A stretch of 6,241 bases of DNA from Candidatus Dadabacteria bacterium (GTDB lineage: Bacteria; Desulfobacterota_D; UBA1144; Nemesobacterales; CSP1-2). Made by a program: the position numbers and the translations under genes. Position 1 is the first letter of the stretch. Every line of letters starts with the position of its first letter. The stretch lies in NCBI GenBank assembly GCA_022615255.1, contig JAKEHC010000205.1:1-6241 (forward strand), written 5' to 3'. The notes beneath the pieces were generated by a model. The model worked only from the letters and a program-made list of their open reading frames with translations. It was not told the DNA's origin and did not search any database. Below, one piece after another: positions 1-5,643 of the stretch.

Positions 1-476
1 AGCTTGGAGAAGAGATATCACGTGATTACAATGGAATGAAGCCGGTATTGGTTACTGTTCTAAGAGGGGCGATTGTATTTGTATGCGATTTGATGAGAGA
101 GATTTCTATACCTGTTACCCTGGATTTCCTTTCTATATCAAGCTACACAGGACAAGCCCACACAGGCATAGTAAGAATCCTAAAGGACCTGGATGAGAAT
201 ATCGAGAACAAGTATGTTATCTTAATAGAGGACATAATTGATACAGGGCTGACACTTAACTACATACTAAGAACCCTAAGGGAAAGAAGACCTGCTGAGG
301 TTCGTGTATGCACCCTCCTAGATAAAAGGGTTCGAAGGATTGTGGATATCCCTCTAGATTACGTAGGATTCGAAATTCCGGATGAGTTTGTAGTAGGATA
401 TGGGATGGACTACAAACAGAATTATCGGAATCTTCCATTTATCAGCGTTCTTAAAGAGGAAATCTTAGGCGGGTAA
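1..476 (+). CDS. hpt: Hypoxanthine phosphoribosyltransferase, 5'-truncated by window edge
   Basis: Cytosolic purine-salvage enzyme that joins hypoxanthine (and usually guanine) to PRPP, giving IMP or GMP and pyrophosphate. The reading frame is open from base 3, so the true start lies outside the window: LGEEISRDYNG precedes the first visible Met (base 36) and matches the conserved family N-terminus. That Met is therefore internal. 157 residues are visible against about 175-190 for the family, so roughly 20 are missing. Seen in order: VLRGA (pyrophosphate-binding loop, family LKG), SSYTGQAHTG (flexible active-site loop), ILIEDIIDTGLTL (the PRPP-binding signature with two acidic residues), LLDK (the lysine contacts the purine), and DYVGFEIPDEFVVGYGMDY (purine-stacking and C-terminal core). 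No key residue is missing. The gene converges with a purine permease 134 bases away, which fits salvage. Family assignment is very secure; preference for hypoxanthine over guanine is inferred. Confidence 0.96.
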   Translation, partial: LGEEISRDYNGMKPVLVTVLRGAIVFVCDLMREISIPVTLDFLSISSYTGQAHTGIVRILKDLDENIENKYVILIEDIIDTGLTLNYILRTLRERRPAEVRVCTLLDKRVRRIVDIPLDYVGFEIPDEFVVGYGMDYKQNYRNLPFISVLKEEILGG

Positions 477-610
477 GGAATTTTAATTATGATCTAACAA
501 GAACCCACATGGTGATGAGAATTCTGTTGTAGAGCTACTATGACATACAGCTGAATCCAAGGCATCTATTTATTTATCCCTGCCCTTTCAAAAACCTGTC
601 GTATATATGG

Positions 611-1939
611 CTAAGCAAATATATAGCGTACTAGGGAGAGCGCTCCCAGTAAATATGTGAGCCAGGAAACAGTTTTACCCTTACCTGACAGTAGTTTTAA
701 TATAGGATAAGAGATAAAGCCAAAACAAATACCATCGGCGATACTGAATGTGAACGGTATCCCGATAAGTGTTAAGAATGCAGGAAGTGATTCAGTAAAA
801 TCATCCCAGTTTATATTCTTTATTGATTGTATCATCAAGCTCCCTACAATGATGAGTGCCGGAGAAGTAAGGGGGTAGATAAAAACCCCCTTTGAGATCT
901 CATGCCCCCCGCCAATCATTTCTACAATCGGATAAAAAAAGATAGACAAAAGAAAAAGTATAGCTATGACTACACACACAAAACCCGTCCTACCTCCCTG
1001 AGAAACCCCCGTTGTGCTCTCTATGTAAGCAGTAACAGTTGATGTTCCTAAAAGTGCTCCTACGGATGTTCCTACAGCATCAGCCATTAACGCCCTGCTT
1101 GCTCTAGGGAGCTTTCCATTCCTCAAAAAGCCCGCTATTCCCGCAACCCCTATTAATGTGCCTATCGTATCAAACATGACCATGAAAAGGAAAACTATGG
1201 TGACAGTCATGAAGTCAACTTCCAGCGCTCCTCTTATATCCAGCTTTAGTAATGTAGGAGAGAGAGATGGAGGGAGGGAAATAATGCTGCCCGGGTAAAC
1301 AACAATTCCAAGAAAAAGCCCAAGAATCGTGGATGTTATAATCCCAATTAAAATAGCTCCTGTAATCCTCCTCGTCATTAAAATGGCTGTAAAAATTAAC
1401 CCGAAGATAGAAAGCAACACCGCTTCCTTTCTTAAGTCGCCTAAACTTAAAATACCCTCCAAGCTCTTCTCAACTATTCCCGCTTGAAGAAAACCAATGA
1501 GGGCGATGAATAATCCAATCCCTCCTGCTATCGAATCCTTCAGTGATTGGGGGACGGCGTCAAGAATAATCTCCCTGATCTTGAAAATAGTCAGAACTAT
1601 AAAAATAATCCCGGAGATAAACACCGCTCCGAGCGCCTTTTGCCAGGCAAAACCCATACCCAACACGACTGTAAAGACAAAAAAGAAGTTCTCCCCCATT
1701 GCAGGGGCAACCCCGATTGGATAATTGGCATATATTCCCATTATTAGGGTAGCAACCGCAGCAGATATGCAAGTTGCCATCATCACGGCTCCGAATTCCA
1801 TCCCTGCCTGCGAAAGAACTGCAGGTTGCACAAAAATTATATAAGCCATAGTCATGAATGTAGTGAGACCGGCGATGGTTTCGGTCTTTAAAGATGTTCC
1901 TTTCTCATTAAAACCAAAGAAATTTTCTAACGTTTTCAT
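611..1939 (-). CDS. NCS2-family purine permease (adenine/guanine/hypoxanthine transporter, AzgA/PbuG-like)
   Basis: Inner-membrane proton-coupled symporter predicted to import purine bases. The 442 residues are the usual size and almost entirely hydrophobic, consistent with the family's 14 membrane segments. The N-terminus (GTSLKTETIAGLTTFMTMAYIIFVQP) is the typical family start, which supports the Met at 1939. Other family blocks are VAPAMGENFFF (about 77-87), ALGAVFISG (102-110), FDTIGTLIGVAGIAGFL (256-272) and GTSTVTAYIESTTGVSQGGRTG (298-319). These place it in the AzgA/GhxP-like branch (purines) rather than the UraA/xanthine branch. The first block is usually APGMGLNAFF; here Glu83 and Phe85 stand in for Leu and Ala. 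There is no evident Shine-Dalgarno sequence before the ATG (AT-rich leader). The gene faces hpt tail-to-tail, and a sigma70-like promoter lies just upstream. The exact substrate cannot be told from sequence alone. Confidence 0.93.
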   Translation of the reverse strand: MKTLENFFGFNEKGTSLKTETIAGLTTFMTMAYIIFVQPAVLSQAGMEFGAVMMATCISAAVATLIMGIYANYPIGVAPAMGENFFFVFTVVLGMGFAWQKALGAVFISGIIFIVLTIFKIREIILDAVPQSLKDSIAGGIGLFIALIGFLQAGIVEKSLEGILSLGDLRKEAVLLSIFGLIFTAILMTRRITGAILIGIITSTILGLFLGIVVYPGSIISLPPSLSPTLLKLDIRGALEVDFMTVTIVFLFMVMFDTIGTLIGVAGIAGFLRNGKLPRASRALMADAVGTSVGALLGTSTVTAYIESTTGVSQGGRTGFVCVVIAILFLLSIFFYPIVEMIGGGHEISKGVFIYPLTSPALIIVGSLMIQSIKNINWDDFTESLPAFLTLIGIPFTFSIADGICFGFISYPILKLLSGKGKTVSWLTYLLGALSLVRYIFA

Positions 1940-1970
1940 TTAAGAAAATTAATTTGAAATTTTTTGTTGA

Positions 1971-1999
1971 ATTATATCAAGAATCATTTCAGATGTACA
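1971..1999 (-). promoter_or_regulatory. Candidate sigma70 promoter of the purine permease
   Basis: Read on the minus strand, TGTACA (1999-1994, four of six matches to TTGACA) is followed after 17 bases by a perfect TATAAT (1976-1971). Transcription would begin near 1964 and leave an untranslated leader of about 25 bases before the ATG at 1939. Spacing and position are good, but the local sequence is AT-rich, so chance is possible. No purine-riboswitch-like aptamer was recognised in this short leader. Confidence 0.5.
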
Positions 2000-2037
2000 C
2001 CTTCCGGTTAATGGGAGGATGAGCGCACTTGTAGGTA

Positions 2038-2086
2038 GGGATTCGGGTAATATCCCACTATATCCCCCTTTTTAAAGAGGGGTATA
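2038..2086. repeat. Two adjacent intergenic inverted repeats
   Basis: The larger element (2061-2086) is a near-palindrome. TAT and CCCC with a following T run pair with the A run, GGGG and ATA on the other side; there is one C/T mismatch (2064/2083) and one G-T wobble. Just before it, GGGAT (2038-2042) pairs with ATCCC (2052-2056) across a nine-base loop. GC-rich sequence follows (2087-2100), unlike the AT-rich flanks. Neither strand has a T tract straight after the stems, so a standard intrinsic terminator is unlikely. It resembles the C-run/G-run palindromes that are often dispersed in intergenic DNA of some bacteria, but copy number cannot be seen here. Confidence 0.45.
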
Positions 2087-2225
2087 CGCGGGCGGGGTGC
2101 GAAAAAGAAACAGAAAACGCCGTAATTTTCTATGCGCAATATTTGAGCCAAAAAAGATCTAGCTTGAAATCCTATCTGCACATTATTTTCTTGTCTTCAT
2201 TAATAAGAAGGAGTTATAATTTGAA

Positions 2226-3143
2226 ATGTCAAAGGGTCAAATGAAATTCGGCATAGCGGTCCCAAATTTTGGAATGTATGCGAATAAAGATTCAATCCTG
2301 AAGATTGCAAAAATCGCAGAAGACCTTGGGTTTGACTCTATCTGGGTAAGCGACCACATCGTAATACCAGAATCCCATCAGGGATTTGGCAACGTATTCT
2401 ACGAGCCGCTTGTAACACTTAGCTATATAGCCTCTTTAACTACCAGGATTCACCTTGGTACAAGCGTAATAATTTTGCCATATAGAAACCCTCTCGTGCT
2501 TGCTAAGATGCTATCAACCCTGGATGTCATTTCAGATGGAAGGTTAATCCTAGGGGTTGGAGCAGGGTGGCTAAAGGAAGAGTTTCAAGCTCTAGGCGCT
2601 TCTTATGAAAAAAGGGGGAGTATCACGGATGAGTACATCAAAGTCTTAAAGGAACTCTGGACCAAAGAGAAGCCAAGATTAGCAGGCAGGTACATCAAGT
2701 TCTCGGATATCAACTTCCTGCCAAAACCCGTTCAAAAGCCGCATCCTCTTATATTGGTAGGTGGAAATAGCAGAATAGCCATCAGGCGGGCTGTAAACCT
2801 TGGTAACGGTTGGCATGCCGTAGGGCTTACACCCGACGAGATAAAGGAAAAAGTAAAATACTTAAACGAATTGTTAGAGGAGAGAAAAAACACTAAATCA
2901 GATTTTATCATTTCTTTGAGGAAAAACCTTCAAATCAAGGGCATTTCAGGAAAGAAGTTGAAAAACACAGATGAAAGAGAAACACTCCGCGGCGTCCCTG
3001 AAAAGATAGTTGAAGGAATAGAATATTATAGAGATGCAGGGGTTTCTCATCTAATCTTTCATGTTCTAAGCGGGAGTATGGAGGGCGTCCTTGAAACTAT
3101 GAAGGTCTTTTCGCGCGAAATTAGACCTGCCCTTAAGCTCTAA
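2226..3143 (+). CDS. LLM-class flavin/F420-dependent oxidoreductase (bacterial luciferase-like TIM barrel)
   Basis: Predicted soluble oxidoreductase of the luciferase-like monooxygenase superfamily, 305 residues, using reduced FMN or coenzyme F420; the substrate is unknown. Visible family blocks are the first barrel strand FGIAVPNFG (8-16), AEDLGFDSIWVSDHIVIP (31-48), LGTSVIILPYRNPLVLAKM (77-95), STLDVISDGRLILGVGAGW (97-115), PKPVQKPHPLILVGG (166-180) and GNGWHAVG (193-200). The order and spacing match the subgroup often annotated as 'probable F420-dependent oxidoreductase' (Rv2161c-like). An AAGGAG (2208-2213) sits 12 bases before the ATG, slightly far. An in-frame stop at 2217 excludes a longer protein, and Met6 (base 2241) is an alternative start that would still keep the whole domain. 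The gene ends 25 bases from the convergent lipoprotein gene. Cofactor choice is family-based inference, since FMN-using relatives share the same motifs. Confidence 0.9.
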   Translation: MSKGQMKFGIAVPNFGMYANKDSILKIAKIAEDLGFDSIWVSDHIVIPESHQGFGNVFYEPLVTLSYIASLTTRIHLGTSVIILPYRNPLVLAKMLSTLDVISDGRLILGVGAGWLKEEFQALGASYEKRGSITDEYIKVLKELWTKEKPRLAGRYIKFSDINFLPKPVQKPHPLILVGGNSRIAIRRAVNLGNGWHAVGLTPDEIKEKVKYLNELLEERKNTKSDFIISLRKNLQIKGISGKKLKNTDERETLRGVPEKIVEGIEYYRDAGVSHLIFHVLSGSMEGVLETMKVFSREIRPALKL

Positions 3144-3168
3144 ATTGTGTACGCAATGATGGCGAAGA

Positions 3169-3690
3169 TCAATCTACGCTTTCGCAATCACACGAGACAT
3201 CGGGTATGTCTACTTGTTCATCCGTATTAGGATCAATTATTACAAAATCTGTTAGACTAAGACCCTTCCCATCTTCAGATAATATAGCTTGCCCGGAAAC
3301 AATATCTATAGATATTTCAACAGGGGAAGTAACTTCAAAAGGTGTACCAGCGAAGTCACATGTTGTTCCATCTTCGCTTATTACACCCATTAAAGTACCA
3401 GAGACCTGACCAATACCTGTTATTATAGTATCTATATCTATTGTGCAAAAAGCGCCACCTGGTGTAAGTTCAACTGTTAGCACCTTCTCAACCGGATTCA
3501 TATCTACCACACCCGTATAAGTTACTGCGTTCTGTTCAAAGAATGAGTTATCCATGTTTGACGGCACATCATCACAGGTAAGATTTGTGCCACCGCCGCC
3601 GCCACTACTACAACCCGCAATGATACTGCTAAATATCATAATGCAAATAAGAGATGAGGTTATAGAAAGTTTGTTAATTAATTTTCTCAT
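3169..3690 (-). CDS. Small lipoprotein of unknown function (paralogue A)
   Basis: Unrecognised 173-residue exported lipoprotein. The N-terminus is a charged MRKLINK, a hydrophobic stretch and the lipobox IIAGC with the lipidated Cys at 27, followed by SSGGGGG. It is therefore expected to be membrane-anchored, most likely in the outer membrane or periplasm. The mature domain has no known motif; it is acidic, rich in beta-forming residues and contains Cys39, 82, 111, 167 and 169. NMDNSFFEQNAVTYTG (45-60), CDFAG (111-115), VSGQA (131-135) and the last residues CESVD recur in the gene upstream on the same strand, so the two are paralogues. I chose the ATG at 3690 because GGAGG (3701-3697) lies six bases ahead of it. 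The ATG two codons earlier (3696) directly abuts that site and is unlikely to be used. The stop is 25 bases from the convergent oxidoreductase gene. It could be a ligand-binding or envelope-structural protein; function is unknown. Confidence 0.85.
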   Translation of the reverse strand: MRKLINKLSITSSLICIMIFSSIIAGCSSGGGGGTNLTCDDVPSNMDNSFFEQNAVTYTGVVDMNPVEKVLTVELTPGGAFCTIDIDTIITGIGQVSGTLMGVISEDGTTCDFAGTPFEVTSPVEISIDIVSGQAILSEDGKGLSLTDFVIIDPNTDEQVDIPDVSCDCESVD

Positions 3691-3696
3691 CAACAT

Positions 3697-3705
3697 CCTC
3701 CTTTT
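3697..3705 (-). promoter_or_regulatory. Ribosome binding site of lipoprotein A, decides its start
   Basis: On the minus strand AAAAGGAGG is followed by ATGTTGATG. The second ATG (3690) has a six-base spacer; the first has none. The paralogue has the same AAAAGGAGG followed by ATGTTTGATG, where only the last ATG is in frame. This supports the downstream ATG in both genes. Confidence 0.75.
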
Positions 3706-3735
3706 CTTTAATTATAGTTTTTAATCCCTCTTACA

Positions 3736-3747
3736 GTTATTCAGAAC
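3736..3747. promoter_or_regulatory. Imperfect palindrome GTT-N6-AAC upstream of lipoprotein A
   Basis: GTTATTCAGAAC keeps the outer half-sites GTT and AAC, and lies about 50 bases before the start codon. It aligns with a perfect 12-base palindrome in the same position of the paralogue's leader. It could be a degenerate operator, or just inherited duplicated sequence. Confidence 0.25.
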
Positions 3748-3814
3748 CTAGTCATTATTAAGAAAAACTAAGATTGATATTCCTTTAAAATAAATATGTT
3801 GCATATACTAGCAC

Positions 3815-3836
3815 AATATTAAAATCAATTTCAAGT
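3815..3836 (-). promoter_or_regulatory. Conserved upstream block of lipoprotein A, possible promoter
   Basis: 20 of 22 bases are identical to the block 4808-4829 upstream of the paralogue, at nearly the same distance from the start codon (far edge 146 versus 149 bases). On the minus strand it holds TTGAAA (3834-3829), and TAGTAT (3810-3805) follows after 18 bases, a passable -35/-10 pair. The paralogue has TAGCCT at the matching -10, a poor match, so the promoter reading is uncertain even though the conservation is clear. Confidence 0.35.
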
Positions 3837-3897
3837 GTTGTTTTTGCAAAGTGATAACGTCGCCGATGAGGCGTTTTTTGAACCTCCTTTTACTATA

Positions 3898-4680
3898 TCA
3901 ATCCACACTCTCACAGTCAGCCGCAAAATCGGGAAAAGCTATTTGTTGTGGTGGCGATTCTGTTGGGTCTTCAACTACAAAATTCGTTAGGTTAATAGAT
4001 TGCCCATCTACTGTAGCCTGCCCAGAAATAACGTCCAAGTCGGGCGCAAAGGCGCAAGGAAAACCTGGAGTCGTAATGTTAAAAAGTTCACCGGCGAAAT
4101 CGCATGTATCCCCATTTATAGTACCTCCTAATAATGTACCACTATCACATGGTAAATCCTCTATCGGAGGAGGACTAATATCTAATGCTATATTACAAGA
4201 AGTACCACTAGAATTTACCATTAGAACCATTGTTACGTTAAAGACTGTACCATCAATTATTTCAGAACCCGTATAAGTTATATCATGCTGTCTAAAGAAG
4301 TTGTTTTGCATGTTCGCTGGTTGCGGGATGTCTTCACAGTCGGGAGGCGGTGTAGGTGACGGAGAAGGAGTCGGTGTGGGTGTTGGAACGGGAGTAGCAG
4401 TCGGGGTAGGAGTAGGTCCTCCAGTAGGGGTTGGGGCAGGTATATTTGTCGGCGTGGGAGTAGGAGTAGGCGATGAAATTGGAGTAGCAGTCGGCATAGG
4501 AGTGGGTGCCGCGGTCGAGGTAGGTATCGGCGTTGGCGGGTTAGTAGGCATGGCTGTAGGTGTCGGTGTAGGATTAGGACGATTACGACCACCGCTACTA
4601 CAACCGGCGATTATATTGATAAGGAGAACGATACTAATAAGAAATGAACCTATAGAAAGTCTAAGAATTAATCTTCTCAT
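3898..4680 (-). CDS. Lipoprotein with Pro/Thr-rich linker, unknown function (paralogue B)
   Basis: Unrecognised 260-residue lipoprotein. It has a signal peptide MRRLILRLSIGSFLI, the lipobox IIAGC with Cys27 lipidated, SSGG, then a low-complexity Pro/Thr/Ala/Ser linker (about 37-113), then a C-terminal domain of about 145 residues. That domain matches the neighbour downstream on this strand: NMQNNFFRQHDITYTG, CDFAG, VISGQA, LTNFVVEDP and the final DCESVD. Mature cysteines are 115, 162, 178, 193, 209 and 256; four align with the paralogue (39, 82, 111, 169), suggesting conserved disulfides, while 178 and 209 are extra. The linker probably acts as an extended spacer that lifts the domain off the membrane. 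The start at ATG 4680 is set by GGAGG seven bases upstream; the TTG codon before it is unlikely. The gene is divergent from the MBL-fold gene across about 260 bases. Function unknown. Confidence 0.85.
   Translation of the reverse strand: MRRLILRLSIGSFLISIVLLINIIAGCSSGGRNRPNPTPTPTAMPTNPPTPIPTSTAAPTPMPTATPISSPTPTPTPTNIPAPTPTGGPTPTPTATPVPTPTPTPSPSPTPPPDCEDIPQPANMQNNFFRQHDITYTGSEIIDGTVFNVTMVLMVNSSGTSCNIALDISPPPIEDLPCDSGTLLGGTINGDTCDFAGELFNITTPGFPCAFAPDLDVISGQATVDGQSINLTNFVVEDPTESPPQQIAFPDFAADCESVD
4342..4572 (-). repeat. Low-complexity Pro/Thr-coding repeat inside lipoprotein B
   Basis: About 230 bases of degenerate six-base units (plus strand mostly GTNGGN-type triplet pairs) that code for irregular PT, PTPTP, PAPT and PMPT runs. 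The units are not identical, so this looks like an old expansion rather than a fresh one. The matching place in the paralogue is just a short run of glycines. The same composition creates long but meaningless frames on the opposite strand. Confidence 0.8.
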
Positions 4681-4687
4681 CAAACAT

Positions 4688-4696
4688 CCTCCTTTT
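4688..4696 (-). promoter_or_regulatory. Ribosome binding site of lipoprotein B, decides its start
   Basis: Minus-strand AAAAGGAGG ends seven bases before the ATG at 4680. The ATG at 4687 is out of frame and abuts the site, and the in-frame TTG at 4683 has a spacer of only four bases. This makes 4680 the best start. Confidence 0.75.
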
Positions 4697-4726
4697 ACTC
4701 TAATATACCTTATTATATTTTCTACA

Positions 4727-4738
4727 GTTATTAATAAC
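4727..4738. promoter_or_regulatory. Perfect 12-base palindrome, candidate operator of lipoprotein B
   Basis: GTTATTAATAAC is its own reverse complement and sits about 50 bases upstream of the start codon, at the same offset as a degenerate version before the paralogue. A TATAAT (minus strand, 4717-4712) follows ten bases further toward the gene, so a bound protein could affect a promoter here. No -35 match was found at the right distance, and AT-rich palindromes can occur by chance. Confidence 0.3.
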
Positions 4739-4807
4739 CTGGTCGAGATTGAAAAACGTGAAAACTGATACCTCCTTTCAGTAAAAAAATGTCAGATAGG
4801 CTATCAT

Positions 4808-4829
4808 AATATTAAAACAAATTTCAAGT
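4808..4829 (-). promoter_or_regulatory. Conserved upstream block of lipoprotein B
   Basis: Counterpart of 3815-3836 with two differences in 22 bases. Contains minus-strand TTGAAA (4827-4822). The hexamer 18 bases further on is TAGCCT, a weak -10. Flanking sequence between the block and the gene is less conserved, which hints at selection on the block itself. Confidence 0.35.
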
Positions 4830-4940
4830 TGTAATGAAAAAAACTCGATTCACACTCAGGGCTTGTTGTGATAGCAATTTGACTTTAAAATAGGTTCAAT
4901 CAGATGTGAAAGCAATATTCTATAGAAAGCGGAGGTAGTT

Positions 4941-5567
4941 ATGAAACAAATTTTGCCCGGAATATTTACGTGGTCCTGGTTGTCGCCTAAGCATGGTTAT
5001 AATTTTAATGGATACGCTTTCAAGAGTAACGAAGGTTTAATTGTAATTGATCCTGCCACCATGGACAGCTCTGACCTGGGATTACTTGAAAAACTCGGAA
5101 CTCCTACACAGATAATATTAACAAACAAAGACCATGAACGAATGGCTTATGAGCTTCGAGAACGTTTTGGGGCAAAGATTCACATTAATAAAAAAGATAC
5201 TCAGCCTCTCAAGCAATTCCCTGATTATACATACGAGGATGGCGACATACTGCCTGGAAATTTAAGAGCAATTAATATCTCAAACAACAAATCCCCTGGC
5301 GAGACAGCCCTATTATGGCTACTCGGAAAGGGAATTCTCTTTATCGGCGATGCCATTATCGGTTGGCCCCCGGGAGAGTTCTCGCTTCTTCCGTCATTCA
5401 TATTTAAGAATCCTGAACTTGCAAAATATAGCATTAGAACACTACTTGATTACGAGTTTGACACGGTCCTAGTTGGCGATGGAGAGTGCGTTCTTACAGG
5501 TGGCAAAGAGGCTATTAAGAGGTTCTTAGACCGTAGGGATGTTCATTTAACCCTACCTGTAAGATAG
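4941..5567 (+). CDS. MBL-fold (metallo-beta-lactamase-like) hydrolase homologue with altered metal site
   Basis: 208-residue soluble protein, no signal peptide, with the layout of a small metallo-beta-lactamase-fold hydrolase: N-terminal strands GIFTW and FKSNEGLIVIDPAT (28-40), IILTNKDHERMAYELRERFGA (58-78) where the HxHxDH motif belongs, SPGETALLW (118-126) where GHT belongs, LFIGDAIIGWP (133-143) with the bridging Asp137, and LVGDGECVLTGGKEAIKRFL (177-196) where the last His belongs. Asp64, His65 and Asp137 are kept. The first two His positions are Leu60 and Asn62, the third is Glu121 and the last is Asp180. It therefore probably binds a single or different metal, or has lost catalysis. 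GGAGG (4931-4935) five bases before the ATG gives a firm start. It stands alone, divergent from the lipoproteins; the substrate is unknown. The fold is likely, the activity open. Confidence 0.8.
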   Translation: MKQILPGIFTWSWLSPKHGYNFNGYAFKSNEGLIVIDPATMDSSDLGLLEKLGTPTQIILTNKDHERMAYELRERFGAKIHINKKDTQPLKQFPDYTYEDGDILPGNLRAINISNNKSPGETALLWLLGKGILFIGDAIIGWPPGEFSLLPSFIFKNPELAKYSIRTLLDYEFDTVLVGDGECVLTGGKEAIKRFLDRRDVHLTLPVR

Positions 5568-5600
5568 TTATTATCCGGGCAACCACTAGCTTATCATGAA

Positions 5601-5643
5601 TTGCTGTTCGACCACAGCGACAGGCTGGGTTTTCCAACCCCGC
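5601..5643 (+). other. Two adjacent stem-loops, unknown RNA element
   Basis: Stem 1 pairs 5601-5607 with 5614-5620 (seven pairs, one G-T) around loop TCGACC. Stem 2 pairs GGGTT (5627-5631) with AACCC (5636-5640) around TTCC, and extends past one mismatch by two more pairs. They begin 33 bases after the MBL gene and lie far ahead of rpsU. There is no T tract after them, so they are not classical intrinsic terminators. They may be a processing or 3' end signal, part of a small RNA, or chance. It is not a tRNA: no cloverleaf can be drawn. Confidence 0.3.

Larger units (their letters stand above)
3169..4829 (-). repeat. Tandem head-to-tail duplication of a lipoprotein gene with its leader
   Basis: The two units are roughly 3169-3836 and 3898-4829. 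Homology covers the coding ends, the ribosome binding site and about 150 bases of upstream DNA, including TACAGTTATT-like sequence (3732 and 4723) and the block ending in TTTCAAGT. It stops outside these limits: the sequences after the two stop codons do not resemble each other. Divergence is considerable, so the duplication is old. Confidence 0.75.

Noticed and set aside
36..476. Met at base 36 as the true start of hpt
   Set aside because: Conserved family residues continue upstream in frame to the window edge, so the gene begins outside the window.
1497..1772. Three short frames overlapping the purine permease
   Set aside because: Shadows of the permease gene with no family features or start signals.
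3861..3879. CGCC-GATGA-GGCG hairpin followed by six T on the plus strand
   Set aside because: Looks like a terminator but the stem has only four pairs and it points against the lipoprotein genes, with no plus-strand gene directly upstream. Probably chance.
3851..4276. Plus-strand frame opposite the domain of lipoprotein B
   Set aside because: No ribosome binding site at its start and no homology; the opposite frame is clearly coding.
4278..4592. Minus-strand frame rich in Leu/Arg/His overlapping the same repeat
   Set aside because: Shifted reading of the Pro/Thr codons with no start signal and unnatural composition.
4301..4768. Long plus-strand frame rich in Gly-Val repeats, opposite lipoprotein B
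   Set aside because: It is the antisense reading of the Pro/Thr repeat; the low-complexity DNA removes stops in several frames. The minus-strand frame has the lipobox, ribosome binding site and a paralogue.
4879..4921. TTGACT (4879-4884) and TATTCT (4916-4921) as a promoter for the MBL gene
   Set aside because: The spacing is 31 bases, far beyond a usable promoter, and no better partner lies at 16-18 bases.
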